A stretch of 7,369 nucleotides of DNA from Acholeplasmataceae bacterium (GCA_012719555.1 JAAYAE010000176.1:1-7369), one strand, 5' to 3'; counted from the first letter of the stretch, positions 1-7,309 are shown. Numbers and translations are program-made. Notes: generated by a model from the letters alone, not told the origin.

Positions 1-593
1 ATACCGGAGATGTAACAACAGGAAAGTTTAGTTTATGGATTCCCGGATTTAACACTAACGTTAATCTGGGAATTTGGTATTATTTGTTCGTAGTATTGCT
101 TTTGGTAGGAACTACTAACGCTGTCAATTTGACAGATGGCCTAGATGGTTTAGTTTCTTGGGTAACAGTGCCGGTTACCTTAGCGTTCTCTTATATTGCC
201 TTTAATAGTGCACAAGGTGATTTGGCGGTATTTGCTTTGATAATGACAGGCAGCTGTCTTGGGTTCTTGCTCTTTAACCGACATCCTGCAAAAATATTTA
301 TGGGTGATACAGGATCATTGGCATTAGGCGGTGGAATTGCAGCTTTAGCACTTTTAACTAAAACTGAGTTACTGTTGGTACTTATTGGAGGTATTTATGT
401 AGTAGAAGCGCTTTCTGTAATTATGCAAGTGACATATTTCAAATTTACAGGCGGAAAACGTATTTTTAGGATGAGCCCTTTGCATCACCATTTTGAATTG
501 GGTGGCTGGAAAGAAACAAAAGTTGTTTGGGTGTTCTCACTAATCAGTATGGTTTTATCTGTTTTAGGTATAATTTTATTTATTCTTAAATAA
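1..593 (+). CDS. mraY: Phospho-N-acetylmuramoyl-pentapeptide-transferase MraY, C-terminal part (5' end cut by window)
   Basis: MraY is the integral membrane enzyme that moves phospho-MurNAc-pentapeptide from UDP onto undecaprenyl phosphate, giving lipid I. The first complete codon is at position 3, and 196 residues to the TAA stop are visible, roughly the last 60% of a protein usually near 320 residues. Visible family signatures are NAVNLTDGLDGL (fragment residues about 39-50), FMGDTGSLALGG with the conserved Asp at about residue 102, and SPLHHHFELGGW with the three-histidine motif at 161-163. Several hydrophobic segments alternate with these cytoplasmic loops, and the chain ends in a membrane helix. 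The frame is open from the window start, and the first ATG/GTG/TTG in it (TTG at 84) lies inside a hydrophobic segment, so it is not the start. The N-terminal Asp-Asp motif lies outside the window. Identity is secure. Confidence 0.97.
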   Translation, partial: TGDVTTGKFSLWIPGFNTNVNLGIWYYLFVVLLLVGTTNAVNLTDGLDGLVSWVTVPVTLAFSYIAFNSAQGDLAVFALIMTGSCLGFLLFNRHPAKIFMGDTGSLALGGGIAALALLTKTELLLVLIGGIYVVEALSVIMQVTYFKFTGGKRIFRMSPLHHHFELGGWKETKVVWVFSLISMVLSVLGIILFILK

Positions 594-655
594 ATTGGTA
601 TAAGCCTTTCACCTTTAGAAAGACTCGATAAAAATATCCAACTAAGGGAGAATGA

Positions 656-685
656 GTGAATAAAAAAGAGGGGCGTTTGTTGTGA
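656..685 (+). other. Possible 9-codon leader frame coupled to murD
   Basis: In the 88-base gap between mraY and murD, a good Shine-Dalgarno site (AAGGGAG, 644-650) is followed 5 bases later by a GTG that opens a frame of nine codons (peptide MNKKEGRLL). Its TGA at 683-685 overlaps the murD GTG at 682-684 as GTGA, the geometry typical of translational coupling. The same Shine-Dalgarno site also precedes an ATG at 652 that stops after three codons. No known peptide is recognised. It could be a coupling device, or a chance frame next to a degenerate ribosome binding site. The rest of the gap shows no clear promoter or terminator. Confidence 0.2.
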
Positions 686-2037
686 TTGAAAACAAATACA
701 TCTTTGTGTATGGAGCAGGTATTAGTGGATGTGGTGTTGCCGAAGTACTGGCTAAAAATGAAAAACAAGTTATTTTGTTTGATGATGAACATAAACAAAT
801 TGATGCCGCTTTAGTTTTTATGTTATTACAAAGTGGCGGTAAGTTCGTTTGTCAACAAGATCCGGATGAATATTTGCAGGCATGCAGTTTAGTTATTATT
901 TCACCGGGTATTTCGATTAATTGTCCATTGGCAGTCAGAGCCAGGAATATGGGTATAGAGGTTATTGGTGAGGTAGAGGAAGCTTATCGTTTATACAAAG
1001 GAAAGTGGATTGGTATAACCGGTACTAATGGAAAAACGACTACGACTACTTTGGTGGGTGAAATGATGCAATCTCTGCCTGTAAAAACTAAAGTAGGCGG
1101 AAATATAGGCCTTGCCATTTCTAAGGAAGCAGAAGGATTAGGTGCAGATGATTGGCTGATTGCAGAATTATCAAGTTTTCAATTGGAAGGCGTCACTACA
1201 TTAAAACCTAATATTGCACTTATTTTGAATGTTACTCCCGATCATATAGAACGACATGGTAACATGGAGAATTATATTGCTGCTAAAGCTAATATTTTTG
1301 CGCAGCAAACTAGAGAAGATATTTTGATACTCAATCATGATGATAAGACGGTCATGCAATTTGCTGAAAAGACGAAAAGCACGGTTTGCTATATTAGCCG
1401 GAAAAGAATTTTAGGCCGGGGGATTTTTTTGGAAGATGGAAAATTCATTATTGCCTGTGGTGGCAAAAGAATTGTAGTATGTGCGGTTAGTGATATGAAA
1501 ATTTTCGGTTCTCATAACGAAGAAAATGCCTTAGGGGCTATAGCTTGTGCTTATTTTGCCGGAGTGGCAATTGATGAAATCAGAAATGTCTTAAAAACTT
1601 TTCAAGGAGTTGAACATAGGCTGGAATATGTCATGGATATTGGTGGTGTTCCTTATTACAATGATTCTAAGGCTACCAATCCTGATTCTACTATTAAAGC
1701 ACTAGAATCTTTTCCCGGACATGTCATTCTTTTAGCCGGTGGTCATGATAAAATGACAGACCTTGCACCTATGATGAAATTAGTAAAGGAAAAAACAGAT
1801 GCTTTAATTTTGCTGGGAGAGGCAAAGCAACGTTTTTATGAAGCAGCTTTAGCTGCTAATGTAAAAAATATTTATTTAGTAGATAGTTTTGCTGATGCAG
1901 TAAATAAAGCACATGAATTAGCTGAAAAACCACAAGTGGTTGTATTATCACCTGCTTGTTCTTCATATGATATGTTTGAGAATTTTCCTCAAAGGGGAAG
2001 GGTTTTCAAGGATTTAGTGCATCAATTAGCTAAGTAA
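682..2037 (+). CDS. murD: UDP-N-acetylmuramoyl-L-alanine--D-glutamate ligase MurD
   Basis: MurD is a cytoplasmic ATP-dependent Mur ligase that adds D-glutamate to UDP-MurNAc-L-Ala. The product has 451 residues, a normal family length. The N-terminal domain opens with a Rossmann-like GAGISGCGVA (11-20). The central ATPase domain has the P-loop GTNGKTTT (114-121), AELSSFQLEG (161-170), NVTPDHIERHG (183-193) and the lysine of YIAAKANIF (K202) that is carbamylated in the family. The C-terminal domain has EHRLE (311-315), YYNDSKATNPDST (325-337), AGGHDKMTDL (352-361) and SPACSSYDMF (423-432). These last motifs separate MurD from MurC, MurE and MurF. The GTG start has AGAGGGG eight bases upstream and places the Rossmann motif at the usual distance from the N-terminus. 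No ftsW follows; murG begins 17 bases after the stop. Confidence 0.97.
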   Translation: MIENKYIFVYGAGISGCGVAEVLAKNEKQVILFDDEHKQIDAALVFMLLQSGGKFVCQQDPDEYLQACSLVIISPGISINCPLAVRARNMGIEVIGEVEEAYRLYKGKWIGITGTNGKTTTTTLVGEMMQSLPVKTKVGGNIGLAISKEAEGLGADDWLIAELSSFQLEGVTTLKPNIALILNVTPDHIERHGNMENYIAAKANIFAQQTREDILILNHDDKTVMQFAEKTKSTVCYISRKRILGRGIFLEDGKFIIACGGKRIVVCAVSDMKIFGSHNEENALGAIACAYFAGVAIDEIRNVLKTFQGVEHRLEYVMDIGGVPYYNDSKATNPDSTIKALESFPGHVILLAGGHDKMTDLAPMMKLVKEKTDALILLGEAKQRFYEAALAANVKNIYLVDSFADAVNKAHELAEKPQVVVLSPACSSYDMFENFPQRGRVFKDLVHQLAK

Positions 2038-2054
2038 GTCGAAGGGGGATTTTT

Positions 2055-3188
2055 GTGAAAATAGTGTTATCAGGAGGCGGTACAGGGGGACATATTTATC
2101 CCGCCATAACTATTGCTAATCATCTCCAAATGCTAAGACCGGATGCGGAAATAATTTTTGTGGGAACAAAAAGTGGCCTAGAAAGCACTATTGTTCCACG
2201 TTATGGCTATACTTTGCAATATATTTCTGTAGCCGGATTTCAACGCACATTGGGTTTGAGCACAATTACTTCATTCATAAAATTACTGTTTGGTATGAAG
2301 GAAGCTTACAGTTTGGTTAAAAAAATAAAACCTGATTTGGTTATTGGTACCGGAGGGTATGTTTGTGGTCCTGTCCTTATATGGGCTGCACTCCTAGGAA
2401 TTCCCACCTGCATTCAAGAACAAAATGCTATGCCTGGTGTTACAAATAAAATTTTATCTCGTTTTGTAAACAAAATTTTTTTGGGGTACAAAGAAGGAGC
2501 AAAATATTTCCCGGGTAAGGCTCTGAAGGTGTTTACAGGTAACCCGGTTCGTAAGGAAATACTTGTGGACAAACGTGAACAGGCCTTGCAAGAGTTTGAC
2601 CTGGATCCTAGAAAGAAAACATTATTAGTCTTTGGTGGTAGTCGAGGAGCTAGAACCATCAATCGAGCTATGGCCTACATTGAAAAAAAATTTGCCGGAC
2701 GTGATGATATTCAGGTCTTGCATGCTACAGGTGAAAATGAGTATGATGGATATATTGCTCAGCTAGACAAAAATATTGTTGAAGCTGAAAATATAAAAAT
2801 TTTACCCTATATTCATGAAATGCCACTGGCGTTGGCAGCGGCTGACATAGCTATATCAAGAGCAGGCGCTATTGGTTTGGCTGAAATTATGGTAAAAGGA
2901 ATTCCTGCTATTCTTATTCCGTATCCTTATGCGACGGCCAATCACCAGGAATTTAATGCCAGAGCCTTAGAGACAGCCGGAGCTGCTGTGGTAATCTTGG
3001 ATAAAGATTTGACGGGAGAAAAATTGCAAGGGGAAGTAGAAAAAATGTTGGTACATAGTGAAAAATTAGAAAGCATGAGAACTGCTGCACTAAAAGTAAG
3101 CAGACCAAATGCAGCAATTGATATAGCTAAACAAGCTTTAGATTTAGTAAAGAATGAGAGGGGGACTGCCAGTGCTGGAGAGTATTAA
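2055..3188 (+). CDS. murG: UDP-GlcNAc--undecaprenyl-PP-MurNAc-pentapeptide GlcNAc transferase MurG
   Basis: MurG is a peripheral membrane GT-B glycosyltransferase (family GT28) acting on the cytoplasmic face; it adds GlcNAc to lipid I to form lipid II. The 377-residue product is of normal length. Visible signatures are the glycine-rich loop SGGGTGGH (6-13) with the conserved His13, VGTKSGLES (36-44), GTGGYVCGP (98-106), QEQNAMPGVTNK (121-132), GNPVR (162-166), the second glycine-rich loop FGGSRGA (193-199), and the UDP-GlcNAc-binding region SRAGAIGLAE (268-277) followed by NHQEFNA (296-302). NHQE is the form common in Firmicutes, where Escherichia coli has a QQ pair. The GTG start has a strong Shine-Dalgarno site, GAAGGGGGA (2041-2049). 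The last 17 bases overlap the murC start, which suggests coupled translation. Confidence 0.97.
   Translation: MKIVLSGGGTGGHIYPAITIANHLQMLRPDAEIIFVGTKSGLESTIVPRYGYTLQYISVAGFQRTLGLSTITSFIKLLFGMKEAYSLVKKIKPDLVIGTGGYVCGPVLIWAALLGIPTCIQEQNAMPGVTNKILSRFVNKIFLGYKEGAKYFPGKALKVFTGNPVRKEILVDKREQALQEFDLDPRKKTLLVFGGSRGARTINRAMAYIEKKFAGRDDIQVLHATGENEYDGYIAQLDKNIVEAENIKILPYIHEMPLALAAADIAISRAGAIGLAEIMVKGIPAILIPYPYATANHQEFNARALETAGAAVVILDKDLTGEKLQGEVEKMLVHSEKLESMRTAALKVSRPNAAIDIAKQALDLVKNERGTASAGEY
3157..3165 (+). promoter_or_regulatory. Shine-Dalgarno site that sets the murC start
   Basis: AGAGGGGGA lies inside the 3' end of murG with its G run ending seven bases before the GTG at 3172. It supports that GTG over the upstream in-frame ATG at 3154, which has only a weak purine stretch before it and would put this site inside the coding sequence. 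Confidence 0.75.
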
Positions 3189-4548
3189 AAACATTCATTT
3201 CATAGGAATTGGCGGTGCCGGTATGAGCGCACTAGCTTATGTCCTTATTAAACGTGGTTACCATGTAACCGGTTCCGACTATAAATCAGGATATATGGCG
3301 ACTAAACTAGCCAAAGAAGGAGCAATTGTTTTCATTGGTCATGCAGCCTGCCAAGTAGAAGGAGCGGAAGCAGTTGTTGTATCTACTGCTATAAGGCAAG
3401 ATAATCTTGAACTGCTGGAAGCCCGTAAACGCAAGATACCTGTAATTCACCGCAGTGATGTTTTGGCGTATTTAATTAATAAAAGTAAGGGTGTAGCGGT
3501 AGCCGGAGCACATGGTAAAACAACTACCAGTTCTATGCTGGCATGTATTTGTGCTGAGGCAAATATTGACCCTACAGTTGTTATAGGTGGTGTAGTAGCT
3601 AGTTTGGGGGGAAATGCTCTAAATGGCAAAGGGGACGTAATAGTTGCTGAAGCTGATGAGAGTGATGGTTCTTTCTTGAAATTTCACCCATATTTAGCCA
3701 TTATTACTAATATCGAAAATGATCATTTGGATCACTATGGTTCTGAAGAAAAGATACAGGAAGCTTTTGCTAAATTCGTTTCAAATATGCATGAGGGCGG
3801 TAAAGCCGTACTTTGTTATGATAATGATAAATTAAGAGAATTAGGGCAAAAGACAGGTAGAGATTTTATTTCATATGCTATTGATCGTGACGATGCAGAC
3901 TATATCGGAAAAAATATTGTGTATAGTCATGATGGGACGCATTTCGATGTGTACTATCATGGAGAAAAACTTGCTACCGCACATTTGGTTATTCCCGGCA
4001 GGCACAATGTACTTAATGCTTTGGGAGCTATTGCTACCGCACAGGAGTTGGATATTCCATTAGCTAGCACCTTAAAAACCTTGGAAAATTTCCATGGTGC
4101 TAAACGTCGTTTTGAGACAAAAGGTAGAGTTGACGGTGTGTGGGTAGTGGATGATTATGCTCATCATCCCACAGAGGTTAAGGCTACCTTAAAAGCTGCT
4201 AAACAAACTAAACCTAATAGGTTAATATGTGTATTCCAACCACATCGTTACACCAGAACTAAATTATTGTTGGAGGAATTCAGTACTGCATTTGTTGATT
4301 GCGACGAATTGATTCTAGCTGATATTTATTCTGCCGGTGAAGATCCTATTGCAGGAATTACCAGCGAATTTCTAGCTGCAAAAGTAGGAAATACTACAAA
4401 GCAAAATGTTAAATGTTTTGCAAACTTTGAAGCAATAGAGAAATATTTAGAAAGTCGTGCACAAAAAGGTGATTTAATTATGACAATTGGTGCCGGGGAC
4501 GTATATCGTATTGGTGAATCCCTGGTAACTGAATTAAAACGGAGATAA
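3172..4548 (+). CDS. murC: UDP-N-acetylmuramate--L-alanine ligase MurC
   Basis: MurC is the cytoplasmic ATP-dependent ligase that adds L-alanine to UDP-MurNAc, the first step of stem peptide synthesis. From the GTG chosen here it has 458 residues, typical of the family, and reaches the nucleotide-fold motif GIGGAGMSA (12-20) after eleven residues, as usual. The ATPase domain has the P-loop GAHGKTTTS (112-120), EADESDGSF (160-168) and NIENDHLDHYG (180-190). Towards the C-terminus are FHGAKRRFE (307-315), DDYAHHPTEV (327-336), FQPHRYTR (355-362) and GAGD (440-443). An in-frame ATG at 3154 would add six residues (MRGGLP), but the Shine-Dalgarno site and the usual N-terminus favour 3172. The gene overlaps murG by 17 bases; ddl starts four bases after its stop. 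No murB follows, although murC-murB is a common order. Confidence 0.96.
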   Translation: MLESIKNIHFIGIGGAGMSALAYVLIKRGYHVTGSDYKSGYMATKLAKEGAIVFIGHAACQVEGAEAVVVSTAIRQDNLELLEARKRKIPVIHRSDVLAYLINKSKGVAVAGAHGKTTTSSMLACICAEANIDPTVVIGGVVASLGGNALNGKGDVIVAEADESDGSFLKFHPYLAIITNIENDHLDHYGSEEKIQEAFAKFVSNMHEGGKAVLCYDNDKLRELGQKTGRDFISYAIDRDDADYIGKNIVYSHDGTHFDVYYHGEKLATAHLVIPGRHNVLNALGAIATAQELDIPLASTLKTLENFHGAKRRFETKGRVDGVWVVDDYAHHPTEVKATLKAAKQTKPNRLICVFQPHRYTRTKLLLEEFSTAFVDCDELILADIYSAGEDPIAGITSEFLAAKVGNTTKQNVKCFANFEAIEKYLESRAQKGDLIMTIGAGDVYRIGESLVTELKRR

Positions 4549-4552
4549 TATA

Positions 4553-5491
4553 ATGAAAATAAAAGAACGCGTAGCAGTAGTAATGGGGGGACCCTCCGAG
4601 GAAAGAGAAATTTCTTTTATGACTGGTAATGCCATTGTACAAGCGTTACAAGAAAAGGGTTATGATGTAGTTCCTATTGATTTAGAACCTGGGTATCTTG
4701 TTAGGCAACTGGAGGCTTGCGGAGCAAAAGTTGTGTTTAATGCTGTCCATGGACTGTATGGCGAAGATGGCAGAATGCAAAGTGTATTGGAAATGATAGG
4801 AATGCCATATACAGGCTCAGGCGTTTTGTCCAGTGCCCTGTCTATGGATAAAGTTTATTCTAAAAGAATGTTTCAGTCACAAGGGGTACCTACTCCTAGG
4901 TGTTTGTTTGCTAACTCTAATGATAAAAAGGATATAGTACAAGAAACAATGGCAACATTTTCTTTTCCGGTAGTTGTTAAGCCAGCTTCTCAAGGTTCAA
5001 GTCTCGGAGTTGAGATAGTTAAAGACAAAGAGGAATTAGAAGCGGCAGTTAAAGAGGCTTTTTCTTATGGTAAAGAAATTCTGGTTGAAGAATTTATTAA
5101 AGGTAAAGAAATTGCTGCTGGAGTTATGGAGACCGTTGATGGTGTTTTGGCAATGCCTCTTGTTTTAATAGAGCCGCGTTCTGGGTCTTATGATTTCAAA
5201 TCTAAGTATACAAAGGGGGCAACGGTTTATACAGTACCTGCTCCATTGGATGCTGAAATTACGAAAAAGATACAAGATATTGCTTTAGCCGCATATAAAG
5301 CCTTAGGCTGCAATGGAGTTGCTAGAGCAGATATACTATTAACAGTTAGTGGTGAAGTGTTTGTTTTGGAAATGAATTCGGTACCGGGAATGACAGGTAC
5401 TAGTTTAATACCAAAAGCGGCTGCTGCTATGGGGATTTCTTTCCCTGATTTTTGTGAAAAGATATTACTAACTGCAACTGCGAAAAAATAA
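4553..5491 (+). CDS. ddl: D-alanine--D-alanine ligase Ddl
   Basis: Ddl is a cytoplasmic ATP-grasp enzyme that joins two D-alanines for later attachment by MurF. The 312-residue product matches the short DdlB-like class. Motifs are GGPSEEREIS (12-21), where E17 matches the E. coli DdlB residue E15; AVHGLYGEDG (64-73); KPASQGSSLGV (143-153), where S149 matches S150; LVEEFIKGKE (177-186); the omega loop YDFKSKY (213-219); and metal-binding EMNSVPGMT (273-281). Tyr219 aligns with DdlB Tyr216. Ligases that make D-Ala-D-lactate have Phe there, so this enzyme should make ordinary vancomycin-sensitive D-Ala-D-Ala (inference). The start ATG follows CGGAGA (4540-4545), which runs into the murC stop codon and so favours coupling. 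The 16-base gap to ftsQ places ddl in the same operon. Confidence 0.97.
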   Translation: MKIKERVAVVMGGPSEEREISFMTGNAIVQALQEKGYDVVPIDLEPGYLVRQLEACGAKVVFNAVHGLYGEDGRMQSVLEMIGMPYTGSGVLSSALSMDKVYSKRMFQSQGVPTPRCLFANSNDKKDIVQETMATFSFPVVVKPASQGSSLGVEIVKDKEELEAAVKEAFSYGKEILVEEFIKGKEIAAGVMETVDGVLAMPLVLIEPRSGSYDFKSKYTKGATVYTVPAPLDAEITKKIQDIALAAYKALGCNGVARADILLTVSGEVFVLEMNSVPGMTGTSLIPKAAAAMGISFPDFCEKILLTATAKK

Positions 5492-5494
5492 TAT

Positions 5495-5503
5495 GGGGGT
5501 GAG
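5495..5503 (+). promoter_or_regulatory. Shine-Dalgarno site that sets the ftsQ start
   Basis: GGGGGTGAG differs at two positions from GGAGGTGAT, the 16S rRNA complement, and its G run ends eight bases before the GTG at 5508. An in-frame ATG at 5493 begins two bases upstream of this site and has only an A-rich stretch before it, so it is unlikely to be used. Confidence 0.75.
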
Positions 5504-5507
5504 TCCG

Positions 5508-6269
5508 GTGTCGACAAATCATGAACGCTTAATTTATAAGCGTAGTCGCCGTAAATATTACCGGGCTAGAGCTTTTTTTTACCTTTTGTGTTTTGCTATA
5601 ATCATTGCTGGTACTTATTATTTATTACATAGACCATGGATTGCATTTGGAAGGATTGTTGTAGAAGGTGGAGAAAATATAACTGTAGAGGAAATTAAAC
5701 GTTTAGACAGCATTCCGGAACCGGTAAATTTATTTAATGTGAGCCGCAGCAATTTAGAAAATGTTCTGCGTAATGATTTGCGGGTAGAAAAAGTTAGTAC
5801 ATCTTACAGGTGGCCTAATATTTTACGAGTAGATGTTACAGAACGTAAACCTGCCTTGTATGTGGAGTGTTCCTACAATGGCTTTGCCAAAGTAGGGTAT
5901 AATGGTTGTGTTCTGGAAGTGGGAAAAGGTATTAAAGATGCTTCCGCTCCATTTATTTCAGGTCGCAAAATTGGTAATGTTTATAACGGCGATATTGTAA
6001 AAGATAAAGAAATTTTAGGGTTAGTACGATTTTTGGGAAAACTTGATAAATCTATAACGTCTGAGATTTCCGAAATTGCTATTGACGACAGTGATAAAAT
6101 TAAAATATATTTGCTTAGTGGTGTTCCTATCTTGCTAGGTACTAGTGAAAAATTAGGTGAAAAAGTAGACACATTTGTTATAATATGTAATGAATTAAAG
6201 ACGAAGAAAATTAATGCTGAATATATTGACTTAACATATAGTAAACCGTATGTTAAGCTTAGACAGTAA
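5508..6269 (+). CDS. ftsQ: Cell division protein FtsQ/DivIB
   Basis: FtsQ (DivIB in Gram-positive bacteria) is a single-pass membrane protein that, with FtsL and FtsB/DivIC, recruits and controls the septal wall synthase. With the GTG start the product has 253 residues. A basic cytoplasmic tail (about 1-22, rich in Arg and Lys) is followed by one hydrophobic helix (about 23-40), then a POTRA-like domain (about 45-113) beginning FGRIVVEGGENI and containing RWPNILRVDVTERKP (101-115). The outer beta domain ends with YIDLTYSKPYVKL (239-251), matching the usual FtsQ/DivIB end, YIDLR-like followed by a VKL-like strand. The position after ddl fits many Gram-negative clusters, while the genes behind it fit Firmicutes. 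The sequence of this family is poorly conserved, so the call rests on topology, the POTRA region and context. Confidence 0.93.
   Translation: MSTNHERLIYKRSRRKYYRARAFFYLLCFAIIIAGTYYLLHRPWIAFGRIVVEGGENITVEEIKRLDSIPEPVNLFNVSRSNLENVLRNDLRVEKVSTSYRWPNILRVDVTERKPALYVECSYNGFAKVGYNGCVLEVGKGIKDASAPFISGRKIGNVYNGDIVKDKEILGLVRFLGKLDKSITSEISEIAIDDSDKIKIYLLSGVPILLGTSEKLGEKVDTFVIICNELKTKKINAEYIDLTYSKPYVKLRQ
6157..6184 (+). promoter_or_regulatory. Candidate internal promoter inside ftsQ
   Basis: GTGAAA (6157-6162) resembles a -35 element at four of six positions, and a perfect TATAAT (6179-6184) follows after 16 bases. It sits in the 3' part of ftsQ, about 110 bases before the DUF881 start, and could drive DUF881-sbp apart from the upstream genes. 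In AT-rich coding DNA a perfect -10 box can arise by chance, so this is tentative. Confidence 0.25.
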
Positions 6270-6293
6270 TACTAAGCAAAGGTGGGACTGATA

Positions 6294-6986
6294 ATGTTCC
6301 GAGATAAGCAAGCAAAAGTGCTAATATTTCTCGTATGTATGATTTTAGGGATAATGTTAGCTACTCAATTTAAAAGTGCGGAGAATGCAAAAAATAGCAT
6401 TAGCCAACAGCGCGTGGAAGATTTGGCAGAACGTTTAAAGACTGCTGAAAAAGATAAAGCTAACTTGACGGAAGAAATAAAAAAACTGCATAAACAATCA
6501 GGTGGTGATGCTATGGCTTTAGAACTTACTGCCTTACGAGCTAGAGCAGGAGAAACTGCAATGGAGGGGCCAGGCGTTAAAGTAACATTAGATGACAGTA
6601 CCGTGGTTACTAAACCCGGTGATAACGCAAACTTATATATTATTCATGATGATGATCTGTTAAGGCTGATTAATGAACTAAGAGCAGCAGGAGCTGAAGC
6701 ACTAGCCGTTAATAAAGAAAGATTATTGGATATTTCCGAGATTCGTTGTGCAGGACCTACCGTTTCGGTTAATAATACTAGATTTTCACCGCCATATCAA
6801 ATTATAGCTCTTGGTGAACCCAAAACCTTGGAGGGAGCTTTAAGGCTAAGAGGTGGCGTTATTGAAACACTTAAGTTCTGGGGAATTTCTGTCAAGGTAG
6901 AACAAAGCGATAGCCTAACAGTTCCAGCGTTTAAAGGTACACGTCGCTATGAGTTTGCTAAGGTGAAAGAGGGTGCTCCCCAATGA
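6294..6986 (+). CDS. DUF881 family membrane-anchored protein (YlxW/YlxX-like)
   Basis: This 230-residue protein has a short basic N-terminus, one hydrophobic helix (about 8-24), a charged heptad-like stretch likely to form a coiled coil (about 37-68) and a DUF881 domain (about 88-222). Visible family signatures are GPGVKVTLDD (92-101), IIHDDDLLRLINELRAAGAEA (116-136, conserved around HDDDLL and AAGAEA), IRCAGPTVSVN (150-160), SPPYQIIALG (165-174) and the GG followed by a VPA-type end (VPAF, 210-213). It should sit in the membrane with the domain outside. Its biochemical role is not established; relatives lie next to division genes in Bacillus (ylxW, ylxX) and other Firmicutes. The ATG has AAAGGTGGG (6278-6286) seven bases upstream, which favours it over the in-frame GTG at 6282 inside that site. 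Only one DUF881 copy is present here, where Bacillus has two. Confidence 0.92.
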   Translation: MFRDKQAKVLIFLVCMILGIMLATQFKSAENAKNSISQQRVEDLAERLKTAEKDKANLTEEIKKLHKQSGGDAMALELTALRARAGETAMEGPGVKVTLDDSTVVTKPGDNANLYIIHDDDLLRLINELRAAGAEALAVNKERLLDISEIRCAGPTVSVNNTRFSPPYQIIALGEPKTLEGALRLRGGVIETLKFWGISVKVEQSDSLTVPAFKGTRRYEFAKVKEGAPQ

Positions 6987-7309
6987 TTTATCCTATTATT
7001 GGCGTGTTAGTAGGAATACTTGTAGGTTTGTACTTACCTATAGTTCCACAAGCCTATGTTAAACTTCTATCCGTAGCACTTATGGCGGCATTGGATTCAG
7101 GGCTTGGCGGCATTCGTGCAGCTAAAGAAGGGTGTTATGACAATGAAATCTTTATTTCAGGGTTTTTTGTTAATGGTTTACTAGCAGTATTCTTATGTTA
7201 TAGTGGAATTCGCTTAGGAATTGACTTGTATTTTGTAGCAGTGCTGGCCTTTGGTTTAAGAATTTTCACGAATATAGCCATAATAAGGCGTTTATATCTA
7301 AAGAAATGA
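6983..7309 (+). CDS. sbp: Small basic protein Sbp, DUF1290 family
   Basis: A 108-residue, very hydrophobic protein with about three membrane helices (roughly 3-22, 55-77 and 81-98) and a basic C-terminus. It strongly resembles Bacillus Sbp: AALDSGLGGIRAA (35-47), ISGFFVNG (58-65), GIDLYFVAVLAFGLRIF (79-95) and NIAIIRR (97-103). Its function is unknown; the family is conserved next to ftsA/ftsZ in Firmicutes. The start ATG overlaps the DUF881 stop as ATGA, with AGAGGG (6968-6973) nine bases before it, so the two are probably translated together and may work together. Slightly shorter than the Bacillus protein (about 120 residues), lacking only part of the basic tail. Confidence 0.93.
   Translation: MIYPIIGVLVGILVGLYLPIVPQAYVKLLSVALMAALDSGLGGIRAAKEGCYDNEIFISGFFVNGLLAVFLCYSGIRLGIDLYFVAVLAFGLRIFTNIAIIRRLYLKK

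Noticed and set aside
569..574. Perfect TATAAT near the end of mraY
   Set aside because: No acceptable -35 element at 16-18 bases and no extended -10 TG; likely chance in AT-rich membrane-protein coding sequence.
606..622. Short inverted repeat CTTTC/GAAAG after mraY
   Set aside because: Only a five-base, AU-rich stem with a seven-base loop and no T run behind it; too weak for a terminator.
586..798. Minus-strand open frame of 70 codons across the mraY-murD gap
   Set aside because: Its 3' end touches mraY and its 5' part lies in murD; the composition looks like reverse-complement coding sequence, with no family signature.
2414..2662. Minus-strand open frame inside murG
   Set aside because: Fully antisense to a clear murG coding region, with no recognisable motif or context.
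3971..4043. Direct repeat TTGCTACCGCACA, two copies exactly 60 bases apart in murC
   Set aside because: Encodes a similar short Ala-Thr-Ala stretch in both copies, with no extension beyond 13 bases; most likely coincidence.
3875..4063. Plus-strand open frame in another phase within murC
   Set aside because: Fully inside murC, which is intact in its own frame across this stretch.
5227..5517. Minus-strand open frame of 96 codons over the end of ddl
   Set aside because: Antisense shadow of the conserved ATP-grasp C-terminus; no family signature.
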